DNA of 64,000 bases from NCBI RefSeq assembly GCF_000716445.1, contig NZ_JNWK01000003.1, forward strand, positions 62,001 to 126,000. The letters are read 5' to 3'. Of the stretch, positions 34,699 through 42,651 are shown piece after piece; positions within the stretch are counted from its first letter, which is position 1; every line of letters begins with the position of its first letter. The notes under the pieces were generated by a model. It was given only the letters and a program-made list of their open reading frames with translations, had not been told where the DNA came from and did not search any database. The position numbers were made by a program, and so were the translations under genes. The DNA is from Streptomyces wedmorensis. Its GTDB lineage: Bacteria > Actinomycetota > Actinomycetes > Streptomycetales > Streptomycetaceae.

Positions 34699-36270
34699 AT
34701 GCCGATCTCCGCCGCCCAGCGCGCCGCTCTGCTCACCGCCGCCACCGTGCTGCTCGCCGCCGGGTGCTCGGACGGGGGCGACGGGGCGGCGGACGCGACG
34801 AAGCCGAGCGGCTCCGGGGTCTCGGCGCTGACGTCGCAGAAGCTGTCCTGGGCGCCCTGCCCGCCGCCGTCGGCCGCCGAGGGCGGCGGGGCGGCGCCCT
34901 CCCCGCTCCCGGGCAACACTGCCTGGGAGTGCTCCTTCCTCCAGACGCCCCTCGACTGGTCGGTGCCGGAGGGCGAGACCATCGAGCTCGCCCTCATCCG
35001 GGCCAGGGCCAAGGACTCCTCCCGCCGGATCGGCTCGCTCATCTTCAACTTCGGCGGGCCCGGCGGTTCCGGGGTCACGGCCCTGCCGGGCTTCGCCGGC
35101 GACTACGAGACCCTGCGGGGCCGCTACGACCTGGTGTCGTTCGATCCGCGCGGGGTGGGCCGCAGCGATCCGGTCGAGTGCGCCACGGACAAGGAGCTCG
35201 ACGCGTACTACGCCCTGGACTTCACGCCCGACGACGAGGCCGAGGAGCGGACCCTCTCGGACGCGCAGAAGAGGTACGCGACCGGGTGCGAGAAGGACGC
35301 GGGCACGGCGCTGCCGCACGTCGGGACCGAGAACGCGGCCCGGGACATGGACCTGATGCGGCAGGTGCTCGGCGACGAGAAGCTCCACTACTTCGGCATC
35401 TCGTACGGCACCGAGCTCGGCGGCGTGTACGCCCACCTGTTCCCGTCGAACGTCGGCCGGGCCGTCTTCGACGCGGTCGTCGACCCGGACGCGGGTGTCG
35501 AGGACGGCGCCCTCGGCCAGGCGAAGGGCTTCCAGCTCGCCCTGGACAACTTCGCCCAGGACTGCGTCGACCGCGGCGACGAGTGCACCCTGCCGGGCTC
35601 CACGGTCGCCGAGATCGAGTCCTTCGTCACCGACCTCCTGGCTGAGCTGGACAAGCAGCCGATCCCGGGCATCGGCAACCGGAAGCTCACCCAGACTCAG
35701 GCCACCAACGGCATCGCGCAGGCGCTGTACTCGAAGGAGTACTGGACGTATCTGGAGCAGGGCCTCGACGCGGCGGACGGCGGCGACGGCGCACTGCTCC
35801 TGAGCCTGTCCGACTCGATGAACGGGCGGAGCGAGAACGGCTCCTACAGCAACATCCAGGCCGCGAACGCCGCCATCAACTGCGTCGACTTCAAGGAGCG
35901 CTACACCCTCGGCCAGGCGAAGGAGCGGCTCCCGCAGTTCCGCGAGGCCTCCCCCGTCTTCGGCGACTTCATGGGATGGGCGCTCGCGAGCTGCTCGCAG
36001 TGGCCGGTGCCCGGACTCTGGGAGCACCCGGACGTGTCCGCGTCCGGCTCGGCGCCGATCCTGGTGGTCGGCAACACCGGCGACCCGGCGACGCCGTACG
36101 AGGGCGCCCGGTCGATGGTCAACGCGCTCGGCAAGGGCGTCGGCGTGGAGCTGACGTACGAGGGCGAGGGCCACGGCGCCTACAACAGCGGCGACAAGTG
36201 CGTGAAGAAGGCGGTGGACGGCTACCTCCTGGACGGCAAGGTGCCGGCCTCCGGAACCGTCTGCAAGTAG
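34699..36270 (+). CDS. Secreted tripeptidyl aminopeptidase-like lipoprotein (alpha/beta hydrolase)
   Basis: A 523-residue alpha/beta hydrolase of the Streptomyces Tap/SlpD/SlpE type. A signal peptide ends in the lipobox LLAAGC. Strand FNFGGPGGSGV gives the oxyanion region, the nucleophile is in GISYGTELGG (Ser near 235), the acid in GNTGDPATPYEG (Asp near 461) and the histidine in GEGHGAYN (near 491). It should cut short N-terminal peptides from exported substrates. It lies 72 bp after the LPG-type gene and 114 bp before a paralogue, all on the same strand. Confidence 0.9.
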   Translation: MPISAAQRAALLTAATVLLAAGCSDGGDGAADATKPSGSGVSALTSQKLSWAPCPPPSAAEGGGAAPSPLPGNTAWECSFLQTPLDWSVPEGETIELALIRARAKDSSRRIGSLIFNFGGPGGSGVTALPGFAGDYETLRGRYDLVSFDPRGVGRSDPVECATDKELDAYYALDFTPDDEAEERTLSDAQKRYATGCEKDAGTALPHVGTENAARDMDLMRQVLGDEKLHYFGISYGTELGGVYAHLFPSNVGRAVFDAVVDPDAGVEDGALGQAKGFQLALDNFAQDCVDRGDECTLPGSTVAEIESFVTDLLAELDKQPIPGIGNRKLTQTQATNGIAQALYSKEYWTYLEQGLDAADGGDGALLLSLSDSMNGRSENGSYSNIQAANAAINCVDFKERYTLGQAKERLPQFREASPVFGDFMGWALASCSQWPVPGLWEHPDVSASGSAPILVVGNTGDPATPYEGARSMVNALGKGVGVELTYEGEGHGAYNSGDKCVKKAVDGYLLDGKVPASGTVCK

Positions 36271-36273
36271 GGC

Positions 36274-36320
36274 GGCCGCCGCCGGGACCGTCTGCACGGA
36301 GGGCCGCCGCCGGGACCGTC
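36274..36320 (+). repeat. Direct repeat after the first peptidase gene
   Basis: A 19-bp unit beginning GGCCGCCGCCGGGACC occurs at 36274-36292 and 36302-36320. It also resembles the last codons of the preceding gene (GGAACCGTCTGCAAG), as if the gene end had been duplicated and had drifted. Confidence 0.5.
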
Positions 36321-36383
36321 CGCGGGTGGGGCCCCGGAGCGGGCCCCCTAGGATGGCCGCCTTGCCGGATCCTGGGGGAACAC

Positions 36384-37937
36384 ATGTCCATACGTGTACG
36401 CATGACCGTGCTGGCCGTGACGGGGATGCTGGTCGCGGGATGCACGGGCGCGGAGGGCGGCGCGACCGGCCCGACGACGGCCCCGCCGACCACCGCCGAC
36501 GCCGGGACCCCGGCCCCGGCCACCGCCTCCGCGACCCCCGCGCTGCCCGCCGCCCTCACCGGCCAGCGCCCCGACTGGAAGTCCTGCGAGGCACCGGAGG
36601 GCGGGCCGCGCCCCGGTGCGGAGTGGCGCTGCGCCACGGTGAAGGTGCCGCTCGACCACGCGAAGCCCGGCGGGGAGACGATCCCGGTCGCGCTGATCCG
36701 CAAGGAGGCCCGGCGGAAGGGCGAGCGCATCGGGTCGCTGCTCTTCGACTTCGGCGGGCCCGGCGCCTCCGGGGTCGACATCCTGCCGCGGGCGGCGGAG
36801 GAGTACGGGAGCCTGAACGAGCGCTACGATCTGGTCGGCTTCGACCCGCGGGGCGTGGGCCGCAGCGCGGGGGTGGTCTGCCGGGACGACGCCGAACTGG
36901 CAGCCGCCGAGGCGTCGGTCGACCTCGTCCCGGACACGGCCGCCGAAGAGGCCGCCTATCTGGAGGACGGCGCCGCCTTCGCCGCCGGCTGCGCCCGCCG
37001 CTCCGGGAAGGTCCTGCCGTTCACCACGACCAGCGCCACCGCCCGCGACATGGACCTGATCCGGCAGGTCCTGGGGGACGACAGGCTCCACTACTTCGGC
37101 ATCTCGTACGGGACTCAGCTCGGCGGCACGTACGCGCACCTGTTCCCCGCGCGCGTGGGCCGGATCGTCCTCGACGCGGTCGTCGACCCGACGGCCGACT
37201 CCACCGGGCACGCCCGCAACCAGACGATCGGTTTCCAGCGGGCCCTGGACAACTACCTGAAGAGCACCGGCCAGGAACCCGGGGCGGGGACCGAGCGGAT
37301 CGCGCGCCTGCTGCGGAAGCTGGACCGTGAGCCGCTGCCCGTCGGCGGGCGCCGGCTCACCGAGGGCCTGGCCCTCACGGGCATCGCGGTCACGCTGTAC
37401 GGCAAGGCCAACTGGCCGCTGCTGACCCAGGCGCTCGACGAGGCCGAGCGCGGTGACGGCGGCGCCCTGCTCGACCTCGCCGACTACTACAACGACCGTG
37501 ACGCGCAGGGTCGTTACGCCACCCAGTCGCACTCCCAGCGCGCGATCTCCTGCGCGGACTCCAGCGAGCGGCCGACCGCGGCGCAGGCGAAGGCGCTGCT
37601 GCCGGAGTTCCGCCGGCTCTCCCCCGTCTTCGGCGCGTTCCTCGCCTGGGACACGGCGGGCTGGTGCGCGAAGTGGCCGGTGGCGGGCGAGCGGCGGACG
37701 CCGGAGGCGAGCGCCCCGGGCGCGGCCCCGATCCTGGTCGTCGGCACGACGGGCGACCCGGCGACTCCGTACGAGGGCGCGGAGAAGATGGCGAAGGAGC
37801 TCGGGGACGGCGTCGGGATCCTGGTCACGAACAAGGGCGAGGGCCACGGTGCCTACGGCACCTCGTCGTGCGTGACGCGCAAGGTCGACGCGTACCTCCT
37901 GGACGGCAAGGTCCCGGCGTACGGCACGACCTGCTAG
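36384..37937 (+). CDS. Second tripeptidyl aminopeptidase-like lipoprotein
   Basis: A 517-residue paralogue of the previous gene. It has a signal peptide with lipobox LVAGC, the nucleophile elbow GISYGTQLGG (Ser near 238), the acid GTTGDPATPYEG (near 456) and the histidine GEGHGAYG (near 487). The mature N terminus is a Thr/Ala/Pro linker. The ATG at 36384 has GGGGGAA upstream. The two genes form a tandem duplication; the second ends before a strong terminator. Confidence 0.9.
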   Translation: MSIRVRMTVLAVTGMLVAGCTGAEGGATGPTTAPPTTADAGTPAPATASATPALPAALTGQRPDWKSCEAPEGGPRPGAEWRCATVKVPLDHAKPGGETIPVALIRKEARRKGERIGSLLFDFGGPGASGVDILPRAAEEYGSLNERYDLVGFDPRGVGRSAGVVCRDDAELAAAEASVDLVPDTAAEEAAYLEDGAAFAAGCARRSGKVLPFTTTSATARDMDLIRQVLGDDRLHYFGISYGTQLGGTYAHLFPARVGRIVLDAVVDPTADSTGHARNQTIGFQRALDNYLKSTGQEPGAGTERIARLLRKLDREPLPVGGRRLTEGLALTGIAVTLYGKANWPLLTQALDEAERGDGGALLDLADYYNDRDAQGRYATQSHSQRAISCADSSERPTAAQAKALLPEFRRLSPVFGAFLAWDTAGWCAKWPVAGERRTPEASAPGAAPILVVGTTGDPATPYEGAEKMAKELGDGVGILVTNKGEGHGAYGTSSCVTRKVDAYLLDGKVPAYGTTC

Positions 37938-37956
37938 CGAGTGTGGCACCGGACGG

Positions 37957-37999
37957 CCGGAAGGGCCCGGACCTCGTGGTGAGGTCCGGGCCCTTCCGG
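37957..37999. terminator. Bidirectional hairpin terminator
   Basis: A perfect 19-bp stem (37957-37975 with 37981-37999) and 5-nt loop lie between the convergent peptidase and moeZ genes. Confidence 0.85.
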
Positions 38000-38025
38000 A
38001 TGTCGTGGGCCGGGGGGCCCGGTGA

Positions 38026-39204
38026 CTAGTAGACCGGCTTCTCGGGCTCGATCTGGTGGACCCAGCCGATCACGCCGCCGCCGACGTGGACCGCGTCCGC
38101 GAAGCCCGCGGACTTGAGCACCGCGAGGACCTCGGCGCTGCGGACACCCGTCTTGCAGTGCAGGACGATCCGCTTGTCCTGCGGGAGGTCCTGGAGGGCG
38201 GTGCCCATCAGGAACTCGTTCTTCGGGATCAGACGCGCGCCCGGGATCGAGACGATCTCGTACTCGTTCGGCTCGCGGACGTCGATGATGTCGATGTTCT
38301 CGCCCTCGTCGATCCACTCCTTGAGCTGCTTGGGAGTGATCGTCGAGCCGAGCGCCGCCTCCTGGGCCTCCTCGGACACGACGCCACAGAAGGCCTCGTA
38401 GTCGATGAGCTCGGTGACGGTCGGGTTCTCGCCGCAGACCGCGCAGTTGGGGTCCTTGCGGACCTTGACCTGGCGGTACTGCATCTCCAGGGCGTCGTAG
38501 ATCATCAGGCGGCCGACCAGCGGGTCGCCCACGCCGGCCAGGACCTTGATGGCCTCGGTGACCTGGATGGAGCCGATGGACGCGCACAGCACGCCCAGGA
38601 CGCCGCCCTCGGCGCAGGACGGGACCATGCCCGGCGGCGGGGGCTCCGGGTAGAGGCAGCGGTAGCAGGGGCCGTACTCGGACCAGAAGACCGAGGCCTG
38701 GCCGTCGAAGCGGTAGATCGAGCCCCAGACGTACGGCTTGTTCAGCAGCACGCAGGCGTCGTTCACCAGGTAGCGCGTGGCGAAGTTGTCCGTGCCGTCG
38801 ACGATCAGGTCGTACTGGCTGAAGATGTCCATCACGTTCTCGGCTTCGAGCCGCTCTTCGTGGAGGATCACGTTCACGTACGGGTTGATGCCGAGCACGC
38901 TGTCGCGCGCCGACGCGGCCTTCGAGCGGCCGATGTCGGCCTGGCTGTGGATGATCTGGCGCTGGAGGTTCGACTCGTCGACCTCGTCGAACTCCACGAT
39001 GCCGAGCGTGCCCACGCCGGCGGCGGCCAGGTACATCAGCGCCGGCGAGCCGAGGCCACCGGCGCCGACACAGAGCACCTTGGCGTTCTTCAGCCGCTTC
39101 TGCCCGTCCATCCCGACGTCCGGGATGATCAGGTGGCGGGAGTACCTGCGGACCTCGTCTACGGTGAGCTCGGCAGCCGGCTCGACCAGGGGTGGCAGCG
39201 ACAC
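38026..39204 (-). CDS. moeZ: MoeZ adenylyltransferase/sulfurtransferase
   Basis: A 392-residue two-domain protein. The N-terminal MoeB/ThiF domain has GAGGLG (47-52), the conserved SNLQRQ segment after DEVDE, and two zinc CxxC pairs (CYRC and CAVC). The C-terminal rhodanese domain has LHCKTGVRS with the sulfur-carrying Cys near 350. MoeZ adenylates and thiocarboxylates sulfur-carrier proteins (MoaD, ThiS, CysO type), so it links to moaE at 3.7 kb. The GTG at 39202-39204 has GGAG 5 nt upstream. Syntenic with Rv3206c. Confidence 0.95.
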   Translation of the reverse strand: MSLPPLVEPAAELTVDEVRRYSRHLIIPDVGMDGQKRLKNAKVLCVGAGGLGSPALMYLAAAGVGTLGIVEFDEVDESNLQRQIIHSQADIGRSKAASARDSVLGINPYVNVILHEERLEAENVMDIFSQYDLIVDGTDNFATRYLVNDACVLLNKPYVWGSIYRFDGQASVFWSEYGPCYRCLYPEPPPPGMVPSCAEGGVLGVLCASIGSIQVTEAIKVLAGVGDPLVGRLMIYDALEMQYRQVKVRKDPNCAVCGENPTVTELIDYEAFCGVVSEEAQEAALGSTITPKQLKEWIDEGENIDIIDVREPNEYEIVSIPGARLIPKNEFLMGTALQDLPQDKRIVLHCKTGVRSAEVLAVLKSAGFADAVHVGGGVIGWVHQIEPEKPVY

Positions 39205-39267
39205 GGGGACTCCGGTTGTCGGTATGTCAGTACGGTTGTTCTCCCCGTAACACTGCCACGCCCCTTC

Positions 39268-40011
39268 TCATTCCGAGACACCCGGTCCGATCCGCGAGAC
39301 GATTTCGTCCCAGTAGCCGGGCAGCGTGTGAAATTGGTCGCTTTGTCCCGGGCGGCCGGGGCGGTCCGTGAAGAAGATCGTTCCCGCCCCCTGCCAGCGC
39401 GCGATCCGCAGGGCCTCGTCCAGGTGCGTGCGCGGGACCCCGTGCACGAGGTGGACGAACTTCGCCTCCGCGTGGTCGGCGGTCCACTCGGCCACCTGCG
39501 ACCAGCGGTAGTCCACCCAGGAGCCGGAGAAGGTCACCAGCTGGTCGGCGACCTCGGCGTACCCCGGGTGCGGGTGGGTGCCGTGGCCGAGGACGAGATG
39601 GGCCTCGCCGCCGAGGACCGCCTCCAGGGTCGCCGTGACCCGCCTCGTCCCGGCCAGGTCGGCCCGGTCCGCGGGGGCGCGGTCCAGGTAGAAGCCGTCC
39701 ACCTTGTACCAGTCGAGGAAGCGGTGGGCGTCCGAGACGATCTCGCCGAACGGCCGGCGGCCGTGGTCGGCGTCCAGGTGCCCGAGGACCCTGACCCCGG
39801 CGTTGCGGAGCTTTCCCGCCGCCTCCAGACAGTGCGGGTCGGGCCGGCTCCCCGGGCCCTCCGCCACGTTGAGCACCGCCCAGTGCACCGGGGTCCCGGG
39901 CCGCGTCAGCTCGGCCCACTCGACCGGGGCGAGCAGCGGGTGGGCGTAACCGGGGACGCCCACGCCGAGCGCCTGCACGGCCCCCGTGGCCGTGGTCGTC
40001 AGATGCGACAC
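39268..40011 (-). CDS. Spherulin-4 family (GH135-like) glycosidase
   Basis: A 247-residue TIM-barrel protein of the spherulation-specific family 4. Landmarks are VPGYAHPL, HWAVLNVAEGPG (about 43-54) and WYKVDGFYLD (101-110), in which Asp110 takes the place of the catalytic acid of GH135 Sph3; the following residue, often Glu, is Arg here. No signal peptide is seen, so an intracellular or unusual export route is implied. The GTG start overlaps the epimerase stop by 13 bp behind GGAGG. It is the last gene of the exopolysaccharide-like operon. Sph3 enzymes cut galactosaminogalactan. Confidence 0.8.
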   Translation of the reverse strand: MSHLTTTATGAVQALGVGVPGYAHPLLAPVEWAELTRPGTPVHWAVLNVAEGPGSRPDPHCLEAAGKLRNAGVRVLGHLDADHGRRPFGEIVSDAHRFLDWYKVDGFYLDRAPADRADLAGTRRVTATLEAVLGGEAHLVLGHGTHPHPGYAEVADQLVTFSGSWVDYRWSQVAEWTADHAEAKFVHLVHGVPRTHLDEALRIARWQGAGTIFFTDRPGRPGQSDQFHTLPGYWDEIVSRIGPGVSE

Positions 40012-40970
40012 GCCGCCTCCATCCAGATGTCGGCGAGCGACTCCTCCAGATTGATCCGGGGCCGCCAGCCGAGCCGGTCGCGGGCGGTGCGGACGTCGGC
40101 CTGCTGCCAGGGGCCGCAGCCGTCGGGGTACGGGTAGGGCGCGGCGGCCAGTTGGTCGGCGATGGTCCCCTCGGTGCGGGGGGCGCCGATCATCGGGCGC
40201 TGCGCCAGACCGTGCGGGGCGTCCAGCTCGTGCAGGTTGCCGGAGTAGCCCGCGACCCGGGCGAGGACGGCGGCCGCGTCCCGCAGCCGGACCGCGCGGC
40301 CGGTGCCGATGTTGACGACGCCCTGGGCGGCGGAGAGCGAGGCCGCGTGCACGGCCCGGGCCACGTCCCGTACGTCGACGAAGTCCCGCTGCACGCCGAG
40401 GCCGCTGAGCTTGAGCTCGCCGTCCCCGGCCTGCATCGCCCGGCGCATCGCCTCGGCGAGCCGGCCGAGCGGGGAGCCCGCGGGCGTGCCGGGGCCGACG
40501 GGCGAGAACACCCGCAGGACGACGGCGTCGAGTCCCGAGCCGAGGACGAGTTCGGTGGCGGCCAGCTTCGACACCCCGTACGGGCCGCCGGGGCGGGGCA
40601 CGGCGTCCTCGGCGGTGGAGGAACCGGGCTGGCTCGGCCCGTACTCCGACGCGCAGCCGACCTGGACGAGGCGGGCGCCGCAGCCGCTGCGCCGCAGTGC
40701 CTCGCAGACGGTGGCGACGGCGACCGTGTTGTGCCGGGTGAGATCGCGCGCGCCGCCGCGGGTGGCGCCCGCGCAGTTGACGACGACCCCGGGGTGGACG
40801 GCGTCCAGGAAGCGGGTCAGCGCACCGGGGCTGCCGGACGCGAGGTCGAAGCGGACGTCGGCGTCGTCGCCCCGGCCGAGGGCGGTGAGGTGGACGGCCG
40901 GGTCGGCGAGCAGCCGGTCGGCGACGAAGCGTCCGATGAAGCCGTTGGCTCCGAGCAGTAGCACCCTCAT
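39999..40970 (-). CDS. NAD-dependent sugar-nucleotide epimerase/dehydratase
   Basis: A 323-residue extended SDR of the GalE/WcaG type. The nucleotide motif GANGFIG is at 7-13, the catalytic tyrosine-lysine pair in GPYGVSKLAATE (near 147-151), and RDFVDVRDVARAV is a typical later segment. It probably interconverts UDP-sugars. The ATG overlaps the stop of a 17-codon ORF (ATGA), so its translation is likely coupled. It lies between the polytopic membrane gene and the spherulin-4 gene, suggesting that it supplies the operon's sugar donor, for example by C4 epimerisation (inference). Confidence 0.85.
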   Translation of the reverse strand: MRVLLLGANGFIGRFVADRLLADPAVHLTALGRGDDADVRFDLASGSPGALTRFLDAVHPGVVVNCAGATRGGARDLTRHNTVAVATVCEALRRSGCGARLVQVGCASEYGPSQPGSSTAEDAVPRPGGPYGVSKLAATELVLGSGLDAVVLRVFSPVGPGTPAGSPLGRLAEAMRRAMQAGDGELKLSGLGVQRDFVDVRDVARAVHAASLSAAQGVVNIGTGRAVRLRDAAAVLARVAGYSGNLHELDAPHGLAQRPMIGAPRTEGTIADQLAAAPYPYPDGCGPWQQADVRTARDRLGWRPRINLEESLADIWMEAACRI

Positions 40971-41020
40971 CGTGCGGCCCCTTCGTGCCGACCGGCCGGT
41001 CCTTGGGATCGAGGGGTCAT
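40967..41020 (-). CDS. 17-codon leader ORF coupled to the epimerase gene
   Basis: A 17-codon frame (ATG at 41018-41020) with a strong AAGGAGAA site 8 nt upstream. Its stop overlaps the epimerase ATG (ATGA). The peptide is basic and polar (starts MTPRSQGPAGRH). The epimerase itself has no other good ribosome-binding site, so the short ORF may deliver ribosomes to it. A function for the peptide is not suggested. Confidence 0.55.
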   Translation of the reverse strand: MTPRSQGPAGRHEGAAR

Positions 41021-41178
41021 GGTCTTCGTTCTCCTTGCCAGGTGATGAGAGAGGTGACGGGGGGCGCCCGCGGCGTCGGCTCCGCGGGTGCCGGGGGTGG
41101 GTCGGCGGAAGTGTCCGAGGGGTGCCCGCCGCCGCGGTGGTCGCCAGGCGTGCGCGCGGGCGGCCCGCGGCGGGGGTC

Positions 41179-42651
41179 TCACGGGGTGGCGTGGGCCGAG
41201 GCCCGGGCGAGGGCGCCGGTCGCGTGGGCCAGCAGGCCGAGCGCGGCGGCACCGCAGACGAGGGTGGGTACGGCCCCGGCGCCCCAGGCCCCGACGAGGG
41301 CGCGCACCGGGGTGGCGAGTCCGTCGAAGCCGGGCAGCGGGACGCGGGCGGCGAGGACGCTCGCGAGGGCGAGGGCCTCGGCGGCGCAGGCGGCGGCGAG
41401 TGCCGAGGAGGCGGTCTCGGCGAAGCCGTGCACGGTGAGCAGTCGGGCGAGCAGCAGCAGCGCGCCGAGGGCCAGGGCGCCCGGGCTGAACGCGGTGGCG
41501 GCGAGCAGTGCGGTGAGGGCGAGCAGTTGGAGGGTCACGGTGCCGAGGAGCAGCGGCCGGGTCGCGGCGGCGAAGTCGGCCAGGCCCCGGCTGTCGGCGA
41601 TGCGGCGGCGCGCGCGGCGTGCGAAGAGGTGTGCGCACCAGGCGGCGGGGGCCACGGCGAGGGCGAGCCCGAGGAGGGGGCCGGGCGTGAGGTCCCAGGC
41701 ACCGTCCGGGCCGCCGCTGAGCACCTGCGTGAGCAGTCCGTCGCCGCCGAGCGCGTACGCGAGGAGCCACAGCGTCCAGAGCCGGGCGGCGGGTACGGCT
41801 CCGCCGTCGGGCACCCGGAACGGCCCCTGCCGGACGGCGAGGACCAGCGCCGCGCCGAGCGCGAGGACCGCGGTCGCCCCGACGGCGACCCGTGCCGCCC
41901 CGTACGCGAACGTCAGTCCCAGTCCCGCGAGTCCGGCGACGGCCCCGGGGGCGAGCACGGCGAGTGCCCAGGGGGCGGGGTCCCGCTCCGGGTCCGCCGC
42001 GGGCGCGGCCTTCTCGTGTCCGCGCGGCACGCGCGCGTACAGCTCCTCGGCGAGCGAGAAGACGTCCCGGTGCCGGAACCGCGCTGCGGTCCGGTCCGTG
42101 AACCCCTGCGCCTCCAGGCCGGCGGCGATCTCCAGTGGGTCCACGGCCCGCTCGCAGAGCTCCCGGTGGCGGTGCATCAGCACCTTGACGGGGTCGGCGT
42201 TGCCGCGCCGGGGGCGGGGGGCCGCGGCGCGTCCGCCCGGGGCCTCGGCGCCCGCCGCCCGCCCCCGCCACGCGACTCCCGGCAGCGGGGCGCCGGGCCG
42301 GTCGGCCGGTGGGGCGGTGAGCCGGTCGGGGCCACGCTCCGGGAGCGGTGTGACGGCCGCTTCCGGGGCGGCGGCTATCCCGGACGGCGCGGGGCCTTCG
42401 GGGGCCGGCGGACCGGCGGGGCCGGCCGGGTGGGCGGGTTCCGTCCGGTCCTCGTGGTCCGTGGGGCCGGCGTCGTCCCCGTGGTACGGGTCCGTCGGGG
42501 GCGGGGGTGCCGGGCTCTCGGGGGCGCGCAGGTCGAGGCCTGGCGGCGGGGTCGGGGCGGGCGTGCCGAGGAGGGCCTCGGAGCGGGCGTCCCAGGCTCC
42601 GGGGCTCGTCGGGGCGGCGGGGCCGCGCATGGGGGTGTCTCCTTCAGGCAT
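41179..42651 (-). CDS. Polytopic membrane protein of the exopolysaccharide-like operon
   Basis: A 490-residue protein. The first 140 residues are Pro/Ala-rich and unstructured; a short conserved cytoplasmic part follows (DPVKVLMHRHRELCERAVDPLEIAAGLEAQGFTDRTAARFRHRDVFSLAEELY, about 150-205); then about eight membrane helices run to the C terminus. The ATG at 42649-42651 has AGGAGG and overlaps the glycosyltransferase stop by 8 bp; an ATG at 42630 has its own GAAGGAG. By context it may export or polymerise the polymer, but I see no clear match to PelG or Wzx. Confidence 0.75.
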   Translation of the reverse strand: MPEGDTPMRGPAAPTSPGAWDARSEALLGTPAPTPPPGLDLRAPESPAPPPPTDPYHGDDAGPTDHEDRTEPAHPAGPAGPPAPEGPAPSGIAAAPEAAVTPLPERGPDRLTAPPADRPGAPLPGVAWRGRAAGAEAPGGRAAAPRPRRGNADPVKVLMHRHRELCERAVDPLEIAAGLEAQGFTDRTAARFRHRDVFSLAEELYARVPRGHEKAAPAADPERDPAPWALAVLAPGAVAGLAGLGLTFAYGAARVAVGATAVLALGAALVLAVRQGPFRVPDGGAVPAARLWTLWLLAYALGGDGLLTQVLSGGPDGAWDLTPGPLLGLALAVAPAAWCAHLFARRARRRIADSRGLADFAAATRPLLLGTVTLQLLALTALLAATAFSPGALALGALLLLARLLTVHGFAETASSALAAACAAEALALASVLAARVPLPGFDGLATPVRALVGAWGAGAVPTLVCGAAALGLLAHATGALARASAHATP

